From: Magnetococcales bacterium
GTDB lineage: Bacteria; Pseudomonadota; Magnetococcia; Magnetococcales; Magnetaquicoccaceae
Length of the DNA: 64,000 nucleotides
Direction: 5' to 3'
Assembly (NCBI GenBank): GCA_015231755.1
Contig: JADGAZ010000021.1
Coordinates: forward strand, 1-64,000
The translations under genes and the position numbers were made by a program. Below are positions 1-7,887 of this stretch, one piece after another. The number at the start of each line of letters is the position of its first letter. The stretch's first letter is position 1. Under the pieces are notes generated by a model, which had not been told where the DNA came from, searched no databases, and saw nothing but the letters and a program-made list of their open reading frames with translations.

Positions 1-2
1 TT

Positions 3-1772
3 CCTGGTCGTCCACGTAGAACGGCTTGGACAAGGCGTCCGCCAGCTTGCGCACCCCCACCCCCCATCCCGGCCCCGGTGGATCCAAAACTCAAAACCGC
101 CGAGACGGTCCGGGTGCGGCTGGAAAAACTGGATGAACTGATCAAACTCATGGGGGAGTTGGTCTCCAGTCACGCCCGCATGCGCCAACGGCTGATGGAG
201 ATCACCTCCCTGGATCACCAGTTGGCTCCCATTCCGGATCTGCCTGTGGTCTCCCAGTTGCACCGTTTCGCCCAACGTCTGCGGGAGGATGTGCTGGACC
301 AGGAAACCTTGATGGCCGAATTGCACGACAAAACCCTGCTGATGCGCATGTTGCCTTTGGCCATTGTCCTGGAACCCGCCGAACGGCTGGTACGGGAGTT
401 GGCCCGTTCCGTGGGCAAGGTGGCGGTATGTCACATTCAGGGCACGGAGATCGAACTGGACCGCCGCATCATCGACAAACTGTCGGATCCCATCATCCAC
501 CTGATCCGCAACGCCATCGATCATGGTCTGGAAACCCCGGAAAAACGTCTGGCCGCCGGAAAACCGGCCCAGGGACACCTGACGCTTTCGGCCCGTCAGG
601 ACGGGGGCTGGGTGGTGATCGATGTGACCGATGACGGTGGCGGCATTCCCCTCGACGCGGTACGCGCCAAAGCCGTGCGCATGGGCCTGATGGTGGCGGA
701 CAAGGCGGAGTCGTTGACCGAACGAGAAACCCTGGATTTGATCTTTCTGCCGGGTTTTTCCACCAATACCCTGGTCACGGATCTGTCGGGCCGGGGGGTG
801 GGCATGGATGTGGTCAAGCAAACCATTCTGGATGATCTGCGGGGTGCGGTCGAAGTCGCCACCCGGGCCGGGGTGGGCACCACCTTCTCCCTGCGTTTGC
901 CCCTTTCGCTGGCGGTGATGCGGGTGTTATTGGTGGAGGTGGATGGACAGGTATTCGGTTTCACCGCCCAGTACGTCACCGAACTCAGACGGGTCTCATC
1001 CGCCCTGGTCTTGACCCTGGCCGAACGGGAGGTGATCATCCTCCACAACGAATTCGTGCCCCTCACCCCCTTGTCCGCCCTGCTGGACATTCCGGATCAC
1101 CTGACCCTCCCGCGCCGGGATTCCCCCCGCAACGCCGCCGCGGGTATGCTGGTGGTGGTGCTCACGGCGCGACAGGAAAAAATGGCCGTGGTGGTGGATG
1201 CCCTGCTGGACGAACACGACATGGTGATCCATCCCTTGCCCCCGTTGCTGCGCAAATTGCCCATGGTTTCCGGATTGGTGGTCACGGGCAACAACGAACT
1301 GGTCAGCGTGCTGCACGCTCCGGCGTTGTTCGATCAGGCCCGACGCCTGCGGGGGGAACCGGACCGGGGAGAATTCGTCGAAGACTGGAGCCGTCACGAC
1401 CGGGTGCTGGTGGTGGACGACTCCCTGAATACCCGGGAAATCGAAAAGGATGTACTGGAAGCCTGTGGTTTCCGCGTCACCTTGGCCGAAGACGGCCTCG
1501 ATGGACTGAGACAGGCCTTGGAAGAGGAGTTCGACGCGGTGCTGACCGATGTGGAAATGCCCGGAATGGATGGATTCTCGTTGACCGAACGACTCAGACG
1601 CGAAGAACGCTATCGCAACAAACCGATTGTGATTCTCACCTCCCGGGAAAAAGAGGAGGACAAACGACGGGGCATGCAGGTCGGTGCGGACGCCTATATC
1701 GTCAAGGGGGATTTCAGTCAAGGCAACTTGGTGGATACACTGCGCTCCCTGTTGGGTTGGCGCGGTCGCTAG
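3..1772 (+). CDS. cheA: CheA-type hybrid histidine kinase with C-terminal receiver (5' partial)
   Basis: This is the central kinase of a chemosensory pathway; it autophosphorylates in response to receptor arrays. Counting from the GTG at 78, the order is: a P3 dimerisation helix pair (about 8-75), a P4 HATPase with N-box HLIRNAIDHGLE (about 140), G1 DDGGGI and G2 GRGVGMDVV, a P5 CheW-like regulatory domain (about 275-430), and a receiver (about 443-562) with acceptor Asp in VLTDVEMPGMDG. The Hpt (P1) domain is missing. The frame stays open to the window edge through a proline-rich linker (APPPPIPAP), so the true start lies upstream. Bases 1-50 have poor codon usage in this frame (see findings). 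A receiver gene follows 16 bp downstream in the same operon. Confidence 0.93.
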   Translation, partial: PGRPRRTAWTRRPPACAPPPPIPAPVDPKLKTAETVRVRLEKLDELIKLMGELVSSHARMRQRLMEITSLDHQLAPIPDLPVVSQLHRFAQRLREDVLDQETLMAELHDKTLLMRMLPLAIVLEPAERLVRELARSVGKVAVCHIQGTEIELDRRIIDKLSDPIIHLIRNAIDHGLETPEKRLAAGKPAQGHLTLSARQDGGWVVIDVTDDGGGIPLDAVRAKAVRMGLMVADKAESLTERETLDLIFLPGFSTNTLVTDLSGRGVGMDVVKQTILDDLRGAVEVATRAGVGTTFSLRLPLSLAVMRVLLVEVDGQVFGFTAQYVTELRRVSSALVLTLAEREVIILHNEFVPLTPLSALLDIPDHLTLPRRDSPRNAAAGMLVVVLTARQEKMAVVVDALLDEHDMVIHPLPPLLRKLPMVSGLVVTGNNELVSVLHAPALFDQARRLRGEPDRGEFVEDWSRHDRVLVVDDSLNTREIEKDVLEACGFRVTLAEDGLDGLRQALEEEFDAVLTDVEMPGMDGFSLTERLRREERYRNKPIVILTSREKEEDKRRGMQVGADAYIVKGDFSQGNLVDTLRSLLGWRGR

Positions 1773-1788
1773 ACAAGGAGAGTAATCA

Positions 1789-2157
1789 ATGCGTATTTTG
1801 GTGGTGGACGATGATCCGGTGGCTGGAGAAATGACCCTGGCGGTGCTCGAATCCGAAGGGCATGCGGCGCAACTGGTGGAAAACGGCATGGAAGCCCTGG
1901 CCGCCCTGGATGCGGAACCGGATTTTGAAATGATCATCAGCGACATGAACATGCCCCTGGTTTCGGGGATCGACCTGTTCCGCGAGTTGCGGGAGCAGGG
2001 AAACCGGCTGCCTTTCATTTTGCTCACCGGCGATGAACCCGCCGGTCCATTGGCCAAAGAACCCCGTCTGGATGGGTGTCTGGTGAAAGATTTCACCCTG
2101 GAGGAGAGTTTGCCACAGATCATGAGTCAAGTCCTGGCCCGTTATCATCGCTCCTGA
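1789..2157 (+). CDS. Single-domain CheY-like response regulator
   Basis: A stand-alone receiver domain of 122 residues with no output domain. The acidic pocket is DDD near residue 8, the acceptor Asp lies in IISDMNMP (about residue 52), the conserved Thr in LLTGDE and the Lys in LVKDF. It lies 16 bp after cheA with an AAGGAG-type ribosome site, so it is probably phosphorylated by that kinase. It may act on the flagellar motor or as a phosphate sink; sequence alone cannot say which. Family assignment is secure, partner assignment is inferred from position. Confidence 0.9.
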   Translation: MRILVVDDDPVAGEMTLAVLESEGHAAQLVENGMEALAALDAEPDFEMIISDMNMPLVSGIDLFRELREQGNRLPFILLTGDEPAGPLAKEPRLDGCLVKDFTLEESLPQIMSQVLARYHRS

Positions 2158-2184
2158 AACACCTTGGAGAGGCGCTTTACATTC

Positions 2185-3852
2185 ATGAACACACCCAAAC
2201 CGTCGGTTCAGGAAAAAATCGCCAGACTGCGGGCGACTTTCATCGGACAATTGCCGGAACGAATCGCCGTGGCCCGCAATCTTCTCGCCCGTCTCAAGGC
2301 CAAACCCACGGATCCGGCGGTGATCGAGGAGATACACCGGTTTTTCCATGGACTCAAGGGCACAGGCCGTTCCTTCGGATTGCATCAATTGGGGGTGGCC
2401 GCCTCCCAGGCCGAAAACTGGACCGCCAAACGCATCGAGTCCCAATCCGGGGCAATCGGCGCCGAATGGCTGGATCAACTGGAAAAATATCTCGACCTGA
2501 TCGCCTCCATGGCCGAAAAACAGGAACCTTCCCAAACCGGCCCCCAGGAGGAGACCCGCAGCGTCCGGGAAGAGTCAAACCCGGCGGATGGCATGGATCG
2601 CCGGGGTCGGATGGTCTACATCTGCGACGACGACGTGTTGACCCTGGAACAGTTGGCCAGCCAGTTGCGTTGCTTCGGGTTCAAGACCATGACCTTCAAC
2701 GATCCCCGCACCCTGCACGCCGCGGTGATGAACCGGCGTCCGGACGCGGTGATCATGGACATCATGTTTCCCCAGGGCCACGAAGCCGGCACCGACGCCA
2801 TGGCCATCCTGAAAGGAGAAATCGAACCAAACCTGCCGGTGATTTTTCTGTCCGGTCGTTCCGATTTCAGCGCCCGTCTGGCGGCGGTGCGGGCCGGAGG
2901 GGAATCTTATTTTCACAAACCGGCGCGGGCCCTGGAACTGGTGGCCACCCTCGACGCCCTCACGGCCCAACAGCAATCCGACCCGTTCCGGATTTTAGTG
3001 GTGGACGACGAACCGGAAATCGCCCAATACCACGCCTTGATCCTGGAAGGGGCCGGCATGGTGACCCGGTGTCTGGCGGACCCCTCCCGCATTCTGGATG
3101 AGTTGCGGGATTTCCGTTCGGATCTGGTCTTGATGGACATGTACATGCCAACCTGCCACGGTCGGGATCTGGCCCGGGTGATCCGACAGATTCCCGATCA
3201 TGTGGGACTGCCCATCGTGTTTCTTTCCGGGGAGACCGATCGGAAAAAACAGGATTCCGCCATGCGGATCGGCGCGGAAGGGTTCCTCACCAAACCGGTG
3301 GCCCCGGATGATCTGGTCAACGCCGTGGCGGTGCGGGCCGAACGCATGCGGGCGCTGCGCTCCCTCATGACCCGGGACAGCCTCACCGGACTGTTCAACC
3401 ATACCACCACCTCCCAACTGCTGGAAAACGCCATCGCTTCGTTTCAACGGGGCGGGGCGACCTTGTGTTTCGCCATGATCGACATCGACCGCTTCAAATT
3501 GGTCAACGACACCCATGGTCATCCAGTGGGGGATCAGGTGATCCTGGCTTTGTCCCGGGTGCTGAATCAGCGCTTGCGCAACTCCGACGTGGTGGGTCGC
3601 TACGGCGGGGAGGAGTTCGCGGTGATCCTCCATGAAACCTCCCTGGATCGGGCCGCCCGACTGATCAACGAATTGCGTCTGGATTTCGGACGGGTGCAGT
3701 TTCACTCCGCCAAGGGCCATTTCTCCTGCACCTTCAGCGCCGGAATCGCCAGCGTCGCCCGGCACGCCACTCTGGAATCCCTGCGGGAAGCCGCCGACCG
3801 GGCGCTGTATCTGGCCAAAAACAACGGACGCAACCGGGTGGTGCTGGATTGA
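2185..3852 (+). CDS. Hpt-REC-REC-GGDEF diguanylate cyclase
   Basis: A 555-residue soluble signalling protein that should make cyclic di-GMP under phosphorelay control. Order: an Hpt domain (about 10-110) with a phosphorylatable His in FFHGLKGTGRSFG; receiver 1 (about 140-265; acceptor Asp in AVIMDIMFP); receiver 2 (about 270-390; LVLMDMYMP, Lys in FLTKPV); and a GGDEF domain (about 390-555) with active-site GGEEF. An RNSD inhibitory I-site lies five residues upstream of GGEEF, so product inhibition is expected. The ATG at 2185 is preferred over a TTG at 2164. It sits between the receiver and cheW genes, linking this chemosensory operon to c-di-GMP. All catalytic residues look intact. Confidence 0.92.
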   Translation: MNTPKPSVQEKIARLRATFIGQLPERIAVARNLLARLKAKPTDPAVIEEIHRFFHGLKGTGRSFGLHQLGVAASQAENWTAKRIESQSGAIGAEWLDQLEKYLDLIASMAEKQEPSQTGPQEETRSVREESNPADGMDRRGRMVYICDDDVLTLEQLASQLRCFGFKTMTFNDPRTLHAAVMNRRPDAVIMDIMFPQGHEAGTDAMAILKGEIEPNLPVIFLSGRSDFSARLAAVRAGGESYFHKPARALELVATLDALTAQQQSDPFRILVVDDEPEIAQYHALILEGAGMVTRCLADPSRILDELRDFRSDLVLMDMYMPTCHGRDLARVIRQIPDHVGLPIVFLSGETDRKKQDSAMRIGAEGFLTKPVAPDDLVNAVAVRAERMRALRSLMTRDSLTGLFNHTTTSQLLENAIASFQRGGATLCFAMIDIDRFKLVNDTHGHPVGDQVILALSRVLNQRLRNSDVVGRYGGEEFAVILHETSLDRAARLINELRLDFGRVQFHSAKGHFSCTFSAGIASVARHATLESLREAADRALYLAKNNGRNRVVLD

Positions 3853-3854
3853 CG

Positions 3855-4370
3855 ATGAATAACGGATTGACCCTGGATCAAATCGTGGTACAACGGGGCG
3901 CGAAACGACCGGAGATCGTCGCCGTGGACGAACCGACGGTCAAGCTGGTGATCTTCGAACTGTCCGGCACCCCCTTCGCGTTTTACGGGGAGAGCATCCG
4001 GGAAATTCTGGCCCGGGCGCGGGTGTTTTTCGTGCCCGGCGCTCCAGCTTCGATGGAAGGGGTGGTCAACGTGCGCGGCGACATCGAAACCGTGATCCGG
4101 CCCCAAAGCCTGTTGCGTCTGCCGGAGTCGGATCCCGGTCCCGCTTCGGCGATTCTGCTCGCCAAAGGGGGTAGCGTCACCAGTGGCATCCGGGTGGACC
4201 GGGTACTGGATGTGCTGGATGTGCCCCGCGGCACGATTCTGCCGATTCCCGCCACCCTGCCGGTCCACTGGAACACCCTGGCATTGGGGGTGGTGACCAT
4301 CGGCGGACAGGCGGTGACGCTGCTGGATGTCAATACCCTGCTCGGCGATTACGCCCGGGGTTTGGGATGA
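3855..4370 (+). CDS. cheW: CheW-like coupling protein
   Basis: A 171-residue CheW-fold protein. Recognisable parts are the SGTPFAFYGESIREIL strand-helix, VVNVRGDIETVI in the second barrel, and a terminal strand GGQAVTLLDVNTLL. The family couples receptors to CheA. The ATG at 3855 lies 2 bp after the previous stop; a TTG at 3849 overlapping that stop is also possible. The next gene overlaps its stop codon by four bases, so translation is probably coupled. It is longer than a minimal CheW (about 150 residues) because of an N-terminal extension of about 25 residues. Confidence 0.85.
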   Translation: MNNGLTLDQIVVQRGAKRPEIVAVDEPTVKLVIFELSGTPFAFYGESIREILARARVFFVPGAPASMEGVVNVRGDIETVIRPQSLLRLPESDPGPASAILLAKGGSVTSGIRVDRVLDVLDVPRGTILPIPATLPVHWNTLALGVVTIGGQAVTLLDVNTLLGDYARGLG

Positions 4371-4852
4371 TGAACGGCCCGGCGATCCCCCCGACTCCAG
4401 AGGTCACCCGCTTGAATGTCGTGCTGTTTTCCCTGGGAGAGTGGCGCGTGGGCCTGGAGGCCAAGCGGGTGCGGGGCTGTCGTTTGGCCCCAGCCGCAGA
4501 GGAAGAGACGGAACAACCCTGCCTGGATCTGGAAAAACGACTGGGCCTCTCCGCGGACCCTTCCACCAAACAGCGGATGATCCTGGAAATCGCCCACCCG
4601 GATCACCCCCTGACGTGGCGGGTCACCGGACCCGTGGTGTTGCACGCCCTGCCGATTGCGACCATCCATCCCCTGCCCCGACTGCTGGCCGCCCGCACAC
4701 GCCTTCCCGGTCTGCGCGCCCTGGCTTTGACGGATCACACCCCTGGCCAGGGAGATGGGCTGATTCTGTTGCTGGATGTGGATCAGATCCACGACAACCG
4801 GTCTGGTCTTGAAACCATAAAACCGACTGGCGAACACGCTCCACCCGGCTGA
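4367..4852 (+). CDS. Divergent CheW-like protein
   Basis: A 161-residue protein starting at an ATG that overlaps the previous stop. It begins with a CheW-like strand (VVLFSLGEWRVGLEAKRV) and ends with a strand of the form LILLLDVDQIHD, echoing the last strand of CheW. The middle is poorly conserved and lacks the usual VNxRG motif. Position as last gene of the chemosensory operon supports a coupling or scaffold role, but the fold assignment is tentative. It ends only 2 bp from the convergent manC gene. Confidence 0.6.
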   Translation: MMNGPAIPPTPEVTRLNVVLFSLGEWRVGLEAKRVRGCRLAPAAEEETEQPCLDLEKRLGLSADPSTKQRMILEIAHPDHPLTWRVTGPVVLHALPIATIHPLPRLLAARTRLPGLRALALTDHTPGQGDGLILLLDVDQIHDNRSGLETIKPTGEHAPPG

Positions 4853-4854
4853 AC

Positions 4855-6327
4855 TCACTCGGTCTGGCGACCGTAGTGGTCCTCGAAGCGCACGATATCA
4901 TCCTCCCCGAGATAACTTCCGGATTGGACTTCGATGATCTCCAAGGGAATGGTGCCGGGATTGACCAGACGGTGGGTTTCGCCCAACGGGATGTAGGTGG
5001 ATTGGTTTTCGGTCAACAAGATGACCTGATCCCCACAGGTGATTTCGGCGGTACCGGTCACCACGATCCAATGTTCGGCCCGGTGATGATGCTTTTGCAG
5101 ACTCAAGCTCGCCTTGGGCTTGACCTGAATGCGCTTGACCTTGAAACGTCCCCCCTCGTCGATGCTGTCGTACCAGCCCCAGGGCCGATGCACCTTGCGA
5201 TGCAGGGTATGCTCGTCCCGCTTGTCCCGGTTCAACGCCTGGACGATCTGCTTGACCTCCTGGCTGCGGGTTTTGTCGGCGACCAGTACCGCGTCCGGGG
5301 TTTCGATCACCACCAGATTGCGCACCCCCACCAACGTGACCAGACGACTGGTGGCCTGTACCAGGGTATCGTGACTGTCGGTGGTCAACACATCCCCCAT
5401 CAGGGTATTGCCCTGGTCATCCTTGGGCAGCACGCTCCAAACCGCGTCCCAGGCTCCCAGATCGTTCCAGCCGGCGTTCAAGGGGACCATCCGAATCGCA
5501 AAAGAGCTGCCGGGACACCGTTCCATCACGGCGTAATCCACGGATTCATTGGGAATGGCCGTGAATTCCGCCTTGCCGGGACGAATGAAGTGGCTGTCGC
5601 GGGAACGCATATCCCAGGCAATCCGACTGGCGACGGCGATATCCGGACGAAAATGGTCAAGCGCCCCCATCCACACCGAAGCCTTGAGCACGAACATGCC
5701 CGCGTTCCAGAAATATCCCCCCGTGTCCAGATAGGCTTGCGCGGTGGCGGCATCGGGCTTTTCGACAAAACGGGCCACCGGAAATCCCTGCTCCGGGGTG
5801 GCGCCAGTCGGATCCAGGGTGGTTTGAATGTACCCGTATCCGGTTTCCGGCCTGTCCGGGGTGATCCCCAGAATGACGATGCTTCCGCGCCCGGCCTCCC
5901 GGATCGCCTGTCGCAGGGTACGGGTGAAAGCCGCCGCATCGGTGATGGTCTGGTCCGCCGGGGTCACCACCAGCACCGGATCGTTGCCCCCCTCCAGCGC
6001 CGCCAGCGCCGCCAAGGTGAGCGCCGGCGCGGTGTTGCGACCCACGGGTTCCAGCAGCAGGTTGGCGGACTCCACCCCGATCTCCCGCAACTGCTCCTGT
6101 ACCAAAAAACGATGCTCGTCATTGCTGACGATCAGCGGATCCGCCAGAACGAAATCCGGAGCCTCCAGTCCGGTCAGTCGCTTGGCGGCCTGCTGAAACA
6201 GGCTTTCATTGCCCACCAAGCAAAGAAACTGCTTGGGAAAACCCACCCGTGACAGCGGCCACAGCCGGGTACCCGAACCTCCGCAGAGGATGACGGGTTG
6301 AACATCGCAGATGGTGGTGTGGGTCAT
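4855..6327 (-). CDS. manC: Mannose-1-phosphate guanylyltransferase / mannose-6-phosphate isomerase
   Basis: A bifunctional type II phosphomannose isomerase/GDP-mannose pyrophosphorylase of 490 residues, the usual family length. The nucleotidyltransferase half starts with VILCGGSGTRLWPLSR and has the FVEKP motif. The C-terminal cupin isomerase half contains RPWGWYDSID, KPKASLSLQKHHHRAEHW and GETHRLVNPG. Together they supply GDP-mannose for surface polysaccharide. It lies 45 bp after gspE on the same strand, so it may be read with the secretion genes, although the functions differ. Confidence 0.95.
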   Translation of the reverse strand: MTHTTICDVQPVILCGGSGTRLWPLSRVGFPKQFLCLVGNESLFQQAAKRLTGLEAPDFVLADPLIVSNDEHRFLVQEQLREIGVESANLLLEPVGRNTAPALTLAALAALEGGNDPVLVVTPADQTITDAAAFTRTLRQAIREAGRGSIVILGITPDRPETGYGYIQTTLDPTGATPEQGFPVARFVEKPDAATAQAYLDTGGYFWNAGMFVLKASVWMGALDHFRPDIAVASRIAWDMRSRDSHFIRPGKAEFTAIPNESVDYAVMERCPGSSFAIRMVPLNAGWNDLGAWDAVWSVLPKDDQGNTLMGDVLTTDSHDTLVQATSRLVTLVGVRNLVVIETPDAVLVADKTRSQEVKQIVQALNRDKRDEHTLHRKVHRPWGWYDSIDEGGRFKVKRIQVKPKASLSLQKHHHRAEHWIVVTGTAEITCGDQVILLTENQSTYIPLGETHRLVNPGTIPLEIIEVQSGSYLGEDDIVRFEDHYGRQTE

Positions 6328-6372
6328 GCCCTTTTCCCTTCAGGTGCCAAAAGGATGCGCCACGGTTCGGAA

Positions 6373-7887
6373 TCAATCATCGCGGGTAACACGCAGAATC
6401 TCTTCCAGGGTGGTGCGACCGGTGTGCAACAGACGCAGGCCATCGTCTCGCAGGCTGGACGAAAAGGTGCGGGCGTGGGCGGTGAGTTCCCGTTCTCCCG
6501 CACTGTCGTGAATCAGCCCTTTCAAGGTGTCGTCGATGGGAACCAGTTCGTAGATCCCCCCCCGTCCGGCAAACCCGCTGCCCAGACAGGCGTCACACCC
6601 CTTGGGCCGGTACAGCCTTTCGGGACAGGCGGACCAAGGCCCCCCCGCGATGGCCAGATCGTCCCACTCCTGATGCGAGACCGACCGGGGCTGTTTGCAG
6701 TGTTCGCACAACAGCCGCACCAGACGCTGGGCCAAAACCGCCGCCAGACTGGAGGAGAGCAGATAAGGCTCCACCCCCATATCCTTCAATCGGGCCATGG
6801 CCCCGATGGCGCTGTTGGTGTGCAACGTGGACAGCACCATGTGACCCGTCAGACTCGCCTGAACCGCGATGCGAGCGGTCTCCACATCCCGGATCTCCCC
6901 CACCATCACGATATCCGGATCCTGACGCAAAATGGCCCGCAAACCACGGGCAAAGGTCAAATCCACTTTGGTGTTGACGTGGGTCTGACCGATCCCCTCC
7001 AGATCGTATTCGATGGGATCTTCCACGGTCATGATGTTGCGGCTGGTTTCGTTCAGACGCCGCAGCACCGCGTAAAGCGTGGTGGTCTTGCCCGAACCCG
7101 TAGGCCCGGTCACCAGAATGATGCCGTTGGGTCGATGGATCAAGCGATCCAGCGTATCCCGCATGGCCGGGACCATGCCCAGATCCTCCAGGCTCAAGCG
7201 TCCGGCCTGTTTGTCCAGCAGACGCATCACCACCCGCTCCCCGTGACCCGTGGGCAGGGTGGATACCCGCACATCCACCGGTCGCCCGGCGATGCGCAAC
7301 GAAATCCGTCCATCCTGGGGCAGACGCTTTTCGGCAATATCCAATCGGGCCATCACCTTGACCCGGGAGGCAATCAACGGAGCCAGGGCGCGCCGGGGCT
7401 CCAGCACCTTGCGCAACACCCCGTCCACCCGGAATCGCACCGAAAGACGATCCTCATACGGCTCCAGATGAATATCCGAAGCCCCCTTCTTGACCGCTTC
7501 GGTCACCAGGGCATTGATCAAACGGATGATGGGAGCGTCGTCGGCGCTTTCGGCCAGATCCCGGGGTTCACCGATCTGTTCGGCGGCCTGTTCCAGGTCG
7601 AGAGTGTCGTCCAGGGACTCCATCTCCTCCATGGCCTGGGAGGAACCGGCCTCGAAGGTGCGACGCAACATGGCCTCGAAATCCGCCGGGGCCAGTTCGG
7701 TCAGACGCAACTCCCGCCGGAAACGACGACGCAGTTCCAACAATACCGACAGCCGCAAATCCGGACGATGATGCACCCGCAATCCCCCCCCCTCCTCCAC
7801 GCCGGACACCAGGGCGCCATGACGTTTGGCAAAGGAGTAGGACAACGCCGGGAGCTTGCCCCCGGAAGCGGCAGGGTCAGTTGACAT
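6373..7887 (-). CDS. gspE: Type II secretion ATPase GspE
   Basis: The cytoplasmic ATPase that powers the type II secretion pseudopilus; 504 residues. It has an N-terminal GspE domain, Walker A GPTGSGKTTT, Walker B region DPDIVMVGEIRD, and a C-terminal zinc element with paired cysteines (LCEHC and CDACLG) typical of GspE rather than twitching ATPases. The ATG at 7887 overlaps the last codons of gspD by 11 bases, implying coupled translation. The remaining gsp genes (F onward) are not in this window. Confidence 0.95.
   Translation of the reverse strand: MSTDPAASGGKLPALSYSFAKRHGALVSGVEEGGGLRVHHRPDLRLSVLLELRRRFRRELRLTELAPADFEAMLRRTFEAGSSQAMEEMESLDDTLDLEQAAEQIGEPRDLAESADDAPIIRLINALVTEAVKKGASDIHLEPYEDRLSVRFRVDGVLRKVLEPRRALAPLIASRVKVMARLDIAEKRLPQDGRISLRIAGRPVDVRVSTLPTGHGERVVMRLLDKQAGRLSLEDLGMVPAMRDTLDRLIHRPNGIILVTGPTGSGKTTTLYAVLRRLNETSRNIMTVEDPIEYDLEGIGQTHVNTKVDLTFARGLRAILRQDPDIVMVGEIRDVETARIAVQASLTGHMVLSTLHTNSAIGAMARLKDMGVEPYLLSSSLAAVLAQRLVRLLCEHCKQPRSVSHQEWDDLAIAGGPWSACPERLYRPKGCDACLGSGFAGRGGIYELVPIDDTLKGLIHDSAGERELTAHARTFSSSLRDDGLRLLHTGRTTLEEILRVTRDD

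Noticed and set aside
4876-6252. 458-codon plus-strand frame opposite manC
   Set aside because: Gly/His/Gln-rich shadow typical of GC-rich third positions; manC on the other strand has full family motifs.
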